Positions 8,680 through 17,060 of a DNA stretch of 64,000 bases are shown piece after piece. The notes beneath the pieces were generated by a model, which was not told the origin of the DNA, did not search any database, and was given only the letters and a program-made list of their open reading frames with translations. The stretch's first letter is position 1; each line of letters begins with the position of its first letter. The translations under genes were made by a program, and so were the position numbers. This stretch comes from Rhodoblastus sp963804045 (GTDB lineage: Bacteria > Pseudomonadota > Alphaproteobacteria > Rhizobiales > Beijerinckiaceae), in NCBI GenBank assembly GCA_963804045.1, contig CAWDOR010000008.1, positions 1-64,000 of the forward strand, written 5' to 3'.

Positions 8680-8693
8680 ATAATCCAGACCTT

Positions 8694-9467
8694 TCAGCGA
8701 AGCGGCGTCGGAAAGCTCAGATCGCCCGCCTCGATTGTTTCTATCGTTCCGTTCGCTTGTTCCAATAGCATACGGCCGCTGGCGTCAATGCCGCGAAATA
8801 GTCCCTCGATGGCGCCGCCATTGCGCTGGACCCGAGCCGGGGCGTCGAGCCCGCCGGCCAGATCGAGCCAGGCGCGGCGAATGGAGGCGAAATTCTCGCC
8901 GCGCGCCCAATGCTCCAGCCAAAAGGCGAGCAAATCCGACAAAGCCGCGAACAGCGCGTCGCGGCCGGCTTTGCGCGCGCCGATTTTCTCGAGGCTGGTG
9001 GCGGGGTAGGGGGTGTCGGCCGGACAAGACGCGCAATTGACGCCAAAGCCGATGACGCAGCCAAAGGGCGTCCTGCTGCCGCCGCCGCCAAAACTTTCCA
9101 GCAGCAGGCCCGAGAGCTTGGCGCCGTCGTAAAGCGCGTCATTGGGCCATTTCAGCTGCAGCTTGCGGTCGCCGCCCAGCAGCCCGCGCAGCGCGTCGGC
9201 CAGCGCCACCCCGGCGACAAAGCCCAGCTCCGGCGCCTTTTGCGGCGGACAAGGCTCGATCAGCAGCAGGCTGGCGTAGAGATTGCCGGGCGGCGAGGTC
9301 CAAACCCGGCCAAGCCGTCCGCGTCCCGAAGTCTGGCTGTCGGCGACGATCCACAGCCGGCCGAAACCGTCGGAGGCGGCCCGTGAGGCCGCCTCGTCAT
9401 TGGTCGAGCCCAGCGTCTCGAATGTCTCCAGCCGATAGCCCGCCCGCGCCGCTTTCGCGCCCAGCAT
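8694..9467 (-). CDS. birA: Biotin--[acetyl-CoA-carboxylase] ligase
   Basis: It attaches biotin to carboxylase carrier lysines through biotinyl-AMP. The 257-residue protein has the catalytic motifs of the BirA/BPL domain: LGSTNDEA (residue 19), the biotinyl-AMP loop QTSGRGRLGRVW (residue 45), LKWPNDALYDGAKLSGLLLE (residue 104) and IGFGVNC. It has no N-terminal DNA-binding domain, so it is a monofunctional ligase and not a repressor. It begins 6 nt after the nuoN stop, the usual place in alphaproteobacteria, and should be co-transcribed with complex I. Many relatives have coaX between birA and rnj; here it is absent. Confidence 0.93.
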   Translation of the reverse strand: MLGAKAARAGYRLETFETLGSTNDEAASRAASDGFGRLWIVADSQTSGRGRLGRVWTSPPGNLYASLLLIEPCPPQKAPELGFVAGVALADALRGLLGGDRKLQLKWPNDALYDGAKLSGLLLESFGGGGSRTPFGCVIGFGVNCASCPADTPYPATSLEKIGARKAGRDALFAALSDLLAFWLEHWARGENFASIRRAWLDLAGGLDAPARVQRNGGAIEGLFRGIDASGRMLLEQANGTIETIEAGDLSFPTPLR

Positions 9468-9473
9468 CGCTGA

Positions 9474-10910
9474 TCAGAACAGCGATTTGGCGGCGACGCC
9501 CGCCGCCTGGACGATGGGCGTGGGATAGACGCCATAGACCACCAGCGCCACGGCGGAAACCAGCAGCACCGTGCGCAGCGTCAGGCTGGGCTTGTCGAAG
9601 GCCGGGGCCGCCGCGTCGAAATACATCACCTTGATGATGCGCCAGTAATAGAAGGCGGCCACCGTCGAGGAGAGCACGCCGAGCACGGCGAGGCCGAACA
9701 GATGCGATTCCACCGCGGCGAGGAACACCATCCATTTGGCGATGAAGCCGGCCATGGGCGGCACACCCGACAGCGACACCATCACCAGGGCGAGGAAGGC
9801 CGCCATGGGCTTGTCGGTGTTCGACAGTCCCGCGAGATCGGAAATATTCTCCACCGGCTGGCCATTGACCCGCATCGACAGGATCGCGGCGAAGGCGCCC
9901 AGCGTCATGATCAGATAGATCGCCATATAGACCAGCACGCCCTGCACGCCGGCTTCCGTGCCCGCCGCCACGCCGACCAGGGCGAAGCCCATGTGGCCGA
10001 TGGAGCTGTAGGCCATCAGGCGCTTGATGTTGGTCTGCTTGATCGCGGCGAAGGAGCCGAGCGCCATGGAGGCGATCGACATGAACACGACGATTTGCTG
10101 CCACTGGTGCGTCACGCCGGGGAAGGCGGTGTAGATGACGCGGGTGGCGATGGCCGCCGCCGCCATTTTGGGGGCCGAGGCGAAAAAGGCGGTGACCGGG
10201 GTCGGCGCGCCCTCATAGACGTCGGGCGTCCACATATGGAAGGGCACGACCGACATTTTGAAGGCGAGGCCCGTGAGCAGGAACACCAGGCCGAAGATCA
10301 CGCCGACGCTGGGATGATCGCCAATCGCCGAGGCGATGCCGGCGAAGGTGACCGTGCCGGAAAAGCCATAGAGCAGCGAGGCGCCATAGAGCAGCATGCC
10401 CGAGGACAGCGCGCCCAGCACGAAATATTTGAGGCCGGCTTCGGAGGCGCGGGCGTCGTCGCGGCTCAGCGCGGCGGTGACATAAAGCGCCAGCGACATC
10501 AGCTCAAGGCCGAGATAGAGCGAGATCAGGCCATTGGCCGAGATCATCACCAGCATGCCCAGCGTGGCCAGCACCACCAGGATCGGGAATTCGAATTTGT
10601 TGACCCCGGCCGATTTGAAGAAATCGCCGGCCATCAGCAGCGTGACGATGGAGCCGCCGAGCGACAGCATTTTCATGAAATCGCCGAAGCGATCGTTGAT
10701 GAAGGCATGGTCGAAAGCCTCGCCGGTCGCCTTGGCGCCGCCGAGCAGAATGGCGACCGCAGCCGCGGCCAGAACCGCGACGGCGATTTCGCTCATCGGT
10801 CCGTCGTCGGGCTTGCCGCGAAAGGCGCCGACGAGCACCATGACGATCGCGCCGAGCGCCAGAATGACTTCCGGCAGCGCATGGGCGAGTTGGATCTGAA
10901 TCGTGTCCAT
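9474..10910 (-). CDS. nuoN: NADH-quinone oxidoreductase subunit N
   Basis: One of three antiporter-like proton-pumping subunits of the complex I membrane arm. The 478-residue protein has about 14 membrane segments; the Mrp-antiporter core includes GLELMSLALYV (key Glu near 133), GLAFKMSVVPFHMWTPDVYEG (key Lys near 216) and IKRLMAYSSIGHMGF near 300. It is distal in the nuo operon, 12 nt after nuoM and before birA. Confidence 0.96.
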   Translation of the reverse strand: MDTIQIQLAHALPEVILALGAIVMVLVGAFRGKPDDGPMSEIAVAVLAAAAVAILLGGAKATGEAFDHAFINDRFGDFMKMLSLGGSIVTLLMAGDFFKSAGVNKFEFPILVVLATLGMLVMISANGLISLYLGLELMSLALYVTAALSRDDARASEAGLKYFVLGALSSGMLLYGASLLYGFSGTVTFAGIASAIGDHPSVGVIFGLVFLLTGLAFKMSVVPFHMWTPDVYEGAPTPVTAFFASAPKMAAAAIATRVIYTAFPGVTHQWQQIVVFMSIASMALGSFAAIKQTNIKRLMAYSSIGHMGFALVGVAAGTEAGVQGVLVYMAIYLIMTLGAFAAILSMRVNGQPVENISDLAGLSNTDKPMAAFLALVMVSLSGVPPMAGFIAKWMVFLAAVESHLFGLAVLGVLSSTVAAFYYWRIIKVMYFDAAAPAFDKPSLTLRTVLLVSAVALVVYGVYPTPIVQAAGVAAKSLF

Positions 10911-10922
10911 GGGTTATGGCTC

Positions 10923-12434
10923 TCAATACAGCGAAAGGGCGGCGGTCTTGGTCACGGCGACCGCGGCGTCGTAATTCTTGACCAGCGCGGCGACCGAGGC
11001 CGCGCAGGCGTCGAGCACCGGGCCGGGCCGCACGCCGTAGTAGATGGTGAGCAGGATCAGCGGGACGAGTATGGCGTATTCCCGGGCGCTGATGTCGGCA
11101 AGACCTTGCAGGCTGGGCTTCTCCAGCTTGCCGAACACCACGCGGCGATAGAGGTAGAGCGCATAGGCCGCCGAGAGAATGACGCCGAACGTGGCGAAGA
11201 AAGCCACCCAGCTATTGCTCTCGAATGTGCCGAGCAGCGTCAGGAATTCGCCGACGAAGCCGGAGGTGCCGGGCAGGCCGACATTGGCCATGGTGAACAC
11301 CATGAAGGCCACGGCATAAACAGGCATTTTCGCGACAATGCCGCCATAGGCCGCGATCTCGCGGGTGTGCATGCGGTCATAGACCACGCCGACGCAAAGG
11401 AACAGCGCTGCGGAGACAATGCCATGCGACACCATCTGGAACACCGCGCCCTGCACGCCCTGCTGGTTGAGCGCGAACAGGCCCATGGTGACGAAGCCCA
11501 TGTGGGCGACCGACGAATAGGCGATCAGCTTCTTGATGTCCTCCTGCACCAGCGCCACCAGCGAGGTGTAGACGATGGCGATCACCGACAAGGCGAACAC
11601 CAGCGGCGCGAAATCATGCGAGGCGTCGGGGAACATCGGGATGGAGAAGCGGATGAAGCCGTAACCGCCCATTTTCAGCAGGATGCCGGCGAGGATCACC
11701 GAACCGGCGGTGGGCGCCTCGACATGGGCGTCGGGCAGCCAGGTGTGCACCGGCCACATCGGCATTTTCACCGCGAAGGAGGCGAAGAAAGCCAGCCACA
11801 GCCATTTCTGCAGGCCCGGATCGAAATGGGTGGTCAGCAGGGTCTCTATGTCCGTGGTGTGGGTCTGCGCATACATGGCCATGATGGCGATGAGCATGAG
11901 CAGCGAGCCGGCCAGCGTATAAAGGAAGAACTTGAAGCTGGCGTAGATGCGCCGCTTGCCGCCCCAGACGCCGATGATGATGAACATCGGAATGAGGCCG
12001 CCCTCGAAGAACAGGTAGAACAGCACCACGTCCAGCGCGCAGAACACGCCGATCATCAGCGTTTCCAGCACCAGGAAGGCCACCATATATTCCTTGACCC
12101 GGTTCTGGATCGATTCCCAGGAGGCGGCGATGCAGAAGGGCATCAGGAAGGCGGTCAGCACCACGAAGGGGAAGGAAATGCCGTCCACGCCCATCTTGTA
12201 GCTGAGGCCGGCTCCGAACCAGCTCTTCTGTTCGACGAACTGGAACGCGGCGGTTCCCGAATGGAAATTGGCCCAGGCGTAGAGCGACAGGGCGAAGACC
12301 GCCAGCGTGGTCCACAGCGCGATCCAGCGGATCGTGGTCTTGCCGCCCTCGTTCCCCTCATTGACGAGAAGGATGAGCGCGGCGCCGACCAGCGGCAGGA
12401 AGGTCAGGCCCGAGAGAATGCCGAAACCGAACAT
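10923..12434 (-). CDS. nuoM: NADH-quinone oxidoreductase subunit M
   Basis: The 503-residue antiporter-like subunit of the complex I proton-pumping arm. Motifs are FFEGGLIPMFIIIGVWGG near 145 (essential Glu), FAVKMPMWPVHTWLPDAHVEAPT near 230 (essential Lys) and IKKLIAYSSVAHMGFVTMGLF near 305. Its ATG overlaps the nuoL stop by one base, so translation is coupled. Confidence 0.96.
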   Translation of the reverse strand: MFGFGILSGLTFLPLVGAALILLVNEGNEGGKTTIRWIALWTTLAVFALSLYAWANFHSGTAAFQFVEQKSWFGAGLSYKMGVDGISFPFVVLTAFLMPFCIAASWESIQNRVKEYMVAFLVLETLMIGVFCALDVVLFYLFFEGGLIPMFIIIGVWGGKRRIYASFKFFLYTLAGSLLMLIAIMAMYAQTHTTDIETLLTTHFDPGLQKWLWLAFFASFAVKMPMWPVHTWLPDAHVEAPTAGSVILAGILLKMGGYGFIRFSIPMFPDASHDFAPLVFALSVIAIVYTSLVALVQEDIKKLIAYSSVAHMGFVTMGLFALNQQGVQGAVFQMVSHGIVSAALFLCVGVVYDRMHTREIAAYGGIVAKMPVYAVAFMVFTMANVGLPGTSGFVGEFLTLLGTFESNSWVAFFATFGVILSAAYALYLYRRVVFGKLEKPSLQGLADISAREYAILVPLILLTIYYGVRPGPVLDACAASVAALVKNYDAAVAVTKTAALSLY

Positions 12435-14524
12435 CAGTGGCCCCCGACGAGGTAGAACAGTCCATAGGTGATGAGCGCGGCCAGGCCAAGCAGCATCGCG
12501 AAAGCGTAGTTGTAGATGAAGCCGGTCTGCAGCCGCGACGCCAGGCCGGCGCCGTCGAGCACGCGGGCGGCTATGCCATCCGGGCCGAGCCGGTCGATGA
12601 TCGCGCCATCGCCGCCCTTCCAGAAGAGACGCCCGAGCTTGAAGGCCGGCTGGACGAAGATCCTGTCATAGAGCTCGTCGAAATACCATTTGTTGAGCAG
12701 GAACTGGTACAGGCCGGGGAATTTCTCCGCCAGCGCCACCGGGATCGACGGCGCCATCATGTAGAACACGAAGGCGACGACGAAGCCGCCCAGCATCATC
12801 GCGAAGGGCAGGAGGCCGACCCAATGCGGGATCTCCTCCATCTGCTCGAGGATGTGGTTGTGCGCGCCGCCGGTGACCACCGCCCCGCGCCAGAATTCCT
12901 CGACGCCATGGCCGATGAAGGGGCTCTTGAAGACGAAGCCCGCGGCCACCGCGCCAATCGACAGCACGAACAGCGGGATCATCATGGTCAGAGGCGATTC
13001 ATGCGGGTCGAGCGCGTGGTGGGCAAGATCGTCATGGGCATGATCGTCATGAGCGTGGTCCTCATGCGTCGCCTCTTCTTCCGCCGGCGCGTCATGGTCA
13101 TGGGCGTGCGCATCGGCGACGGCATGGGCGTCGGCGTGATCCACCGCAGCCCATTTGGCCTTGCCGAAGAAGGTCATGAACACCAGGCGCCAGCTGTAGA
13201 AGGAGGTGAAGCCGGCGGCGACCACCAGCAGCACGAAGGCGTAGAAACCCGCGCCGCTATGCTCGCCGGCCGCATAGGCCGCCTCGATGATCGCGTCCTT
13301 GGAGAAATAGCCGGCGAAGCCAATGTCGGTATGGGGAATGCCGACGCCGGTCAGCGCCAGCGTGCCGATGGTCATGCAGGCGAAGGTGATCGGAATCTTC
13401 TTCCACAGCGCGCCCATGTTGCGCATGTCCTGCTCGTGATGCATGGCGTGGATCACCGAGCCGGCGCCCAAAAACAGCAGCGCCTTGAAGAAGGCGTGGG
13501 TGAACAGGTGGAAAATGCCCAGCGCATAGCCTCCTGTGCCCAGGCCGACGAACATGTAGCCGAGCTGCGAACAGGTGGAATAGGCGATGACGCGCTTGAT
13601 GTCGTTCTGCACCAGGCCGACGGTGGCGGCGAAAAAGGCGGTGGTGGCGCCGACCACGGTGACCACCGTCAGCGCCACGGCCGATTGTTCGAACAGCGGC
13701 GACAGGCGCGCCACCATGAACACGCCGGCGGTGACCATGGTCGCGGCATGGATCAGCGCCGAAACCGGGGTCGGGCCTTCCATCGCGTCGGGCAGCCAGG
13801 TGTGCAGCAGGAACTGCGCCGACTTGCCCATGGCGCCCATGAACAGCAGCAGGCAGGCCAGCGTCCAGGCGTCCCAATAGGTTCCGAACACATGGACTTC
13901 GTGATGGGCGAGGCCCGGCGCGGCGGCGAAAATCGCGTCGAAGGAAATCGACTTGGTCAGCACGAACACCAGGAAAATGCCCAGCGCGAAGCCGAAATCG
14001 CCGACGCGGTTGACGACGAAAGCCTTGATGGCCGCCGCATTGGCGGAGGGCTTCTCGTACCAGAAGCCGATCAGCAGATAGGAGGCGAGACCGACGCCTT
14101 CCCAGCCGAAGAACATTTGCGCCAGATTGTCGGCGGTCACCAGCATCAGCATGGCGAAGGTGAACAGCGACAGATAGGCGAAGAAGCGCGGACGCGAGGG
14201 GTCGTCGGCCATATAGCCGATGGAATAGAGATGGACGAGAGCCGAGACCGTGGTGACGACGATCAGCATCACCGAGGTCAGCGTGTCCACGCGCAAGGCC
14301 CAATTGACCTTGAGATCGCCGGAGACGATCCAGTCGGAGATCACCGGCGCGGAAAAGGCGCCGTCATGCAGGCCGACCGACAGGAAGGTCTTCCACGACA
14401 GCAGGCAGGAGACGAACAGCAGCGTGGTGGTGACGGCTTCCGAGGCGCGGTCGCCGATCTTCTTGCCGAGCAGGCCGGCGATCAGAAAGCCGAGAAGGGG
14501 GAGAAAGACAATGGCAGGATACAT
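12434..14524 (-). CDS. nuoL: NADH-quinone oxidoreductase subunit L with His-rich insert
   Basis: The distal 696-residue antiporter-like subunit, with the long lateral helix at its C-terminus. The core motifs are FFGWEGVGLASYLLIGFW (near 138, essential Glu), AMGKSAQFLLHTWLPDAMEGPTPVSALIHAATMV (near 231, essential Lys) and the HAFFKALLFLGAGSVIHA stretch near 343. Residues 462-509 form an insert of Ala, Asp and at least 13 His, in the loop before the late membrane helices. Short His-rich loops occur here in other alphaproteobacteria, but this one is long; metal or proton binding is only a guess. It begins 6 nt after nuoK. Confidence 0.96.
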   Translation of the reverse strand: MYPAIVFLPLLGFLIAGLLGKKIGDRASEAVTTTLLFVSCLLSWKTFLSVGLHDGAFSAPVISDWIVSGDLKVNWALRVDTLTSVMLIVVTTVSALVHLYSIGYMADDPSRPRFFAYLSLFTFAMLMLVTADNLAQMFFGWEGVGLASYLLIGFWYEKPSANAAAIKAFVVNRVGDFGFALGIFLVFVLTKSISFDAIFAAAPGLAHHEVHVFGTYWDAWTLACLLLFMGAMGKSAQFLLHTWLPDAMEGPTPVSALIHAATMVTAGVFMVARLSPLFEQSAVALTVVTVVGATTAFFAATVGLVQNDIKRVIAYSTCSQLGYMFVGLGTGGYALGIFHLFTHAFFKALLFLGAGSVIHAMHHEQDMRNMGALWKKIPITFACMTIGTLALTGVGIPHTDIGFAGYFSKDAIIEAAYAAGEHSGAGFYAFVLLVVAAGFTSFYSWRLVFMTFFGKAKWAAVDHADAHAVADAHAHDHDAPAEEEATHEDHAHDDHAHDDLAHHALDPHESPLTMMIPLFVLSIGAVAAGFVFKSPFIGHGVEEFWRGAVVTGGAHNHILEQMEEIPHWVGLLPFAMMLGGFVVAFVFYMMAPSIPVALAEKFPGLYQFLLNKWYFDELYDRIFVQPAFKLGRLFWKGGDGAIIDRLGPDGIAARVLDGAGLASRLQTGFIYNYAFAMLLGLAALITYGLFYLVGGH

Positions 14525-14530
14525 AGTCGC

Positions 14531-14839
14531 TCAGCCCTTCATCATATGGATGTCTTCAACCGCGATGGTGCGGCGATTGCGGAAATAGGTGACCAGAATG
14601 GCCAGGCCGATGGCGGCCTCGGCGGCGGCCACGGTCAGAATGAACAGCGCGAAAATCTGACCGGTCAGATCGTGCAATCGCGCGGAAAACGCCACCAGAT
14701 TCAGGTTCACCGCCAGCAGGATCAGCTCGATCGACATCATGATGACGATGACGTTCTTGCGGTTGAGGATGATGCCGGCGACGCCCAGAGTGAACAGGAT
14801 CGCGGCGACGATCAGATAATGTTCGAGACCGATGACCAT
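14531..14839 (-). CDS. nuoK: NADH-quinone oxidoreductase subunit K
   Basis: A 102-residue, three-helix membrane subunit of complex I. Both proton-path glutamates are present (MMSIELILLAVNLNLVAF and TVAAAEAAIGLAILV). An AAGGAGCGGCAA ribosome site precedes the ATG at 14839. It lies 10 nt after nuoJ. Confidence 0.96.
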   Translation of the reverse strand: MVIGLEHYLIVAAILFTLGVAGIILNRKNVIVIMMSIELILLAVNLNLVAFSARLHDLTGQIFALFILTVAAAEAAIGLAILVTYFRNRRTIAVEDIHMMKG

Positions 14840-14849
14840 TTGCCGCTCC

Positions 14850-15449
14850 TTAAACGCCAGCCCGCGAGGGCGCTTTCTTGTTTTCGATGGCCGTGGCGCG
14901 GGTGCGCGCGTTCTGCGCCGCGATATTCTGGCGCTTGACGTTCGGCCGGTGATGCAGGGTCAGCACGATGGCGCCGATCATGGCGGTCAGCAGGACGAAG
15001 CCCGCCGCCTGGAACAGATAGACGTATTGGGTGTAGAGCACCTGGCCGAGCGCGGCCGTATTGCTCAAATGGCCGGGCGTCGGGGTCGCCAGCGCGGCCT
15101 GCGGCGCCACGCTCCAGCCGCCGACGACGAACACCAGTTCGGCCAGCACGATCAGGCCGATCAAGCCGCCAAGCGGCAGATAGCGGTAAAAGCCCTGTTT
15201 CAATTCGGCGAAATCGACGTCGAGCATCATCACCACGAACAGGAACAGCACCGCCACCGCGCCGACGTAAACCACCACCAGCAGCATGGCCAGGAACTCA
15301 GCCCCCGCGAGCAGGAACAGCCCGGCGGCGTTGACGAAGGCCAGGATCAGGAACAGCACGGAATGCACGGGATTGCGCGCCGAAATCACCATCACCGCCG
15401 AGGCGATGGTGACCGCCGAGAACAGATAGAAGAAAAACGTGGCTACCAT
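14850..15449 (-). CDS. nuoJ: NADH-quinone oxidoreductase subunit J
   Basis: A 199-residue subunit of five membrane helices, with the conserved ARNPVHSVLFLILAFVNAAGLFLL near residue 24 and the VVYVGAVAVLFLFVVMMLDVD helix near 58 that carries the pi-bulge. The C-terminal 35 residues are a basic, Ala- and Asn-rich tail after the last helix. It starts 92 nt after nuoI, the largest gap within the nuoI-nuoN part of the operon. Confidence 0.95.
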   Translation of the reverse strand: MVATFFFYLFSAVTIASAVMVISARNPVHSVLFLILAFVNAAGLFLLAGAEFLAMLLVVVYVGAVAVLFLFVVMMLDVDFAELKQGFYRYLPLGGLIGLIVLAELVFVVGGWSVAPQAALATPTPGHLSNTAALGQVLYTQYVYLFQAAGFVLLTAMIGAIVLTLHHRPNVKRQNIAAQNARTRATAIENKKAPSRAGV

Positions 15450-15541
15450 GGTCCACCTGTGCGCCCGCGTCGGGGCCGTTTTGTTTCGCCGCCCTGTCGA
15501 GCGGCCTGAATGTCCAAAACTTCGCCGTTGAGCGAAGCGTC

Positions 15542-16030
15542 TTACCTGTAGGGCGCGTCCGCCGCGATATTGCGGGCGATTTCGCGCTCCCAGACCGCGC
15601 CATTATCCAGCAGGCGCTGCTTGTCGTAGAACAGTTCCTCGCGGGTTTCCGTCGCGAATTCGGCGTTGGGCCCCTCGACAATGGCGTCCACCGGGCAGGC
15701 CTCCTGGCAGAAGCCGCAATAGATGCATTTGGTCATGTCGATGTCGTAACGCGTGGTGCGGCGCGTGCCGTCATTGCCGCGCGGCGCCGCCTCGATGGTG
15801 ATGGCCTGCGCCGGGCAGATGGCTTCGCAGAGCTTGCAGGCGATGCAGCGCTCCTCGCCATTGGGATAGCGGCGCAGCGCATGCTCGCCGCGATAGCGCG
15901 GCGATTGCGGGTTCTTCTCATGCGGATAGTTCAAGGTCGCCTTGGGCTTGAAGAAATAGCGCATCGACAGGACGAAGGCCCCGACGAATTCCTTCAGAAA
16001 CAGCGATTTGACGGCGGCGGCGATTGGCAT
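15542..16030 (-). CDS. nuoI: NADH-quinone oxidoreductase subunit I
   Basis: It carries clusters N6a and N6b in the peripheral arm. The 162-residue protein has an amphipathic N-terminus and two CxxCxxCxxxCP motifs (CIACKLCEAICP, CIYCGFCQEACP). I chose the ATG at 16030 because GAGG lies about 9 nt upstream and the length matches the family; an ATG three codons earlier at 16039 is also possible. The nuoH stop is 11 nt upstream. Confidence 0.95.
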   Translation of the reverse strand: MPIAAAVKSLFLKEFVGAFVLSMRYFFKPKATLNYPHEKNPQSPRYRGEHALRRYPNGEERCIACKLCEAICPAQAITIEAAPRGNDGTRRTTRYDIDMTKCIYCGFCQEACPVDAIVEGPNAEFATETREELFYDKQRLLDNGAVWEREIARNIAADAPYR

Positions 16031-16041
16031 GGACGACATCC

Positions 16042-17052
16042 TCACTGCGCGACTTTGCCGATGAATTCGAGTACGCCGGCGACGACCACCACCGCGACGA
16101 GCGAAATCGGCAGAAACACCTTCCAGCCCAGGCGCATGAGCTGGTCGTAGCGATAGCGCGGCACGAAGGCCTTGACCATGGCGAACAGGAAGAAGAACCA
16201 GCTCACCTTCAGCACGAACCAGATCACCCCGGGAATCCAGGTGAAGGGGGCGATATTGAAGGGCGGCAGCCAGCCGCCGAAGAACAGCACGGTCAGCAGC
16301 GAGCACATGGTGATGATCGCCACATATTCGCCGAGCATGAACAGCAGATATTGCGAGGCCGAATATTCGACCATGAAGCCGGCGACCAGCTCGGATTCCG
16401 CTTCGACCAGATCGAAAGGCGGGCGGTTGGTTTCCGCCAGCGCCGAGATGAAGAAGATCACGAACATCGGGAACAGCGGCAGCCAGTACCAGCCGAAAAT
16501 CCCCAGATGGGTGTCCTGCGCGTGGACGATGTCATTAAGGTTCAGCGAGCCCACGCAGAGCAGCACGGTGATGATGACGAAGCCGATGGAGACCTCGTAG
16601 GACACCATTTGCGCGGCCGAGCGCAGCGCCGAGAGGAAGGGATATTTCGAATTCGACGCCCAGCCGCCCATGATGATTCCATAGACGCCCAGCGACGAAA
16701 TGGCGAAAATATAGAGCACGCCGACATTGAGATTGGCGATGGCCCAGCCGTCGCTGACCGGAATCACCGCCCAGGCGGCCAGCGCCAGGGTCGCGGTGAT
16801 GAATGGCGCGATCAGGAACACGCCCTTGTTGGCGCCGTCGGGAATGATCGGTTCCTTGAACAGGAACTTGAACATGTCGGCGAAGCTTTGCCACAGGCCC
16901 CAGGGGCCGACCACATTCGGGCCCTTGCGCAATTGCACGGCGGCCCAGACCTTTCTGTCCACCAGAATGTAATAGGCGACGGCGACCAGGCCGATCACCA
17001 GCAACGCCAGGCTTTTGACGAGGATGAGGAGAAGGGAGAGCAGGAGGTCCAT
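16042..17052 (-). CDS. nuoH: NADH-quinone oxidoreductase subunit H
   Basis: The 336-residue membrane subunit that forms the quinone site with NuoB and NuoD. Motifs are DRKVWAAVQLRKGPNVVGPWGLWQSFAD near residue 30 and ALAETNRPPFDLVEAESELVAGFMVEYS near 205, which holds the acidic E-channel residues. The ATG at 17052 follows TGAGGACA. The longer open frame upstream is the nuoG 3' end read in another frame. Confidence 0.96.
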   Translation of the reverse strand: MDLLLSLLLILVKSLALLVIGLVAVAYYILVDRKVWAAVQLRKGPNVVGPWGLWQSFADMFKFLFKEPIIPDGANKGVFLIAPFITATLALAAWAVIPVSDGWAIANLNVGVLYIFAISSLGVYGIIMGGWASNSKYPFLSALRSAAQMVSYEVSIGFVIITVLLCVGSLNLNDIVHAQDTHLGIFGWYWLPLFPMFVIFFISALAETNRPPFDLVEAESELVAGFMVEYSASQYLLFMLGEYVAIITMCSLLTVLFFGGWLPPFNIAPFTWIPGVIWFVLKVSWFFFLFAMVKAFVPRYRYDQLMRLGWKVFLPISLVAVVVVAGVLEFIGKVAQ

Positions 17053-17060
17053 GTCTGTCC

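Noticed and set aside
9702..12455. A 917-residue plus-strand open frame opposite nuoN and nuoM
   Set aside because: It is the mirror frame of two clear membrane subunits in GC-rich DNA; composition is His, Arg, Gln and Gly-rich with no domain.
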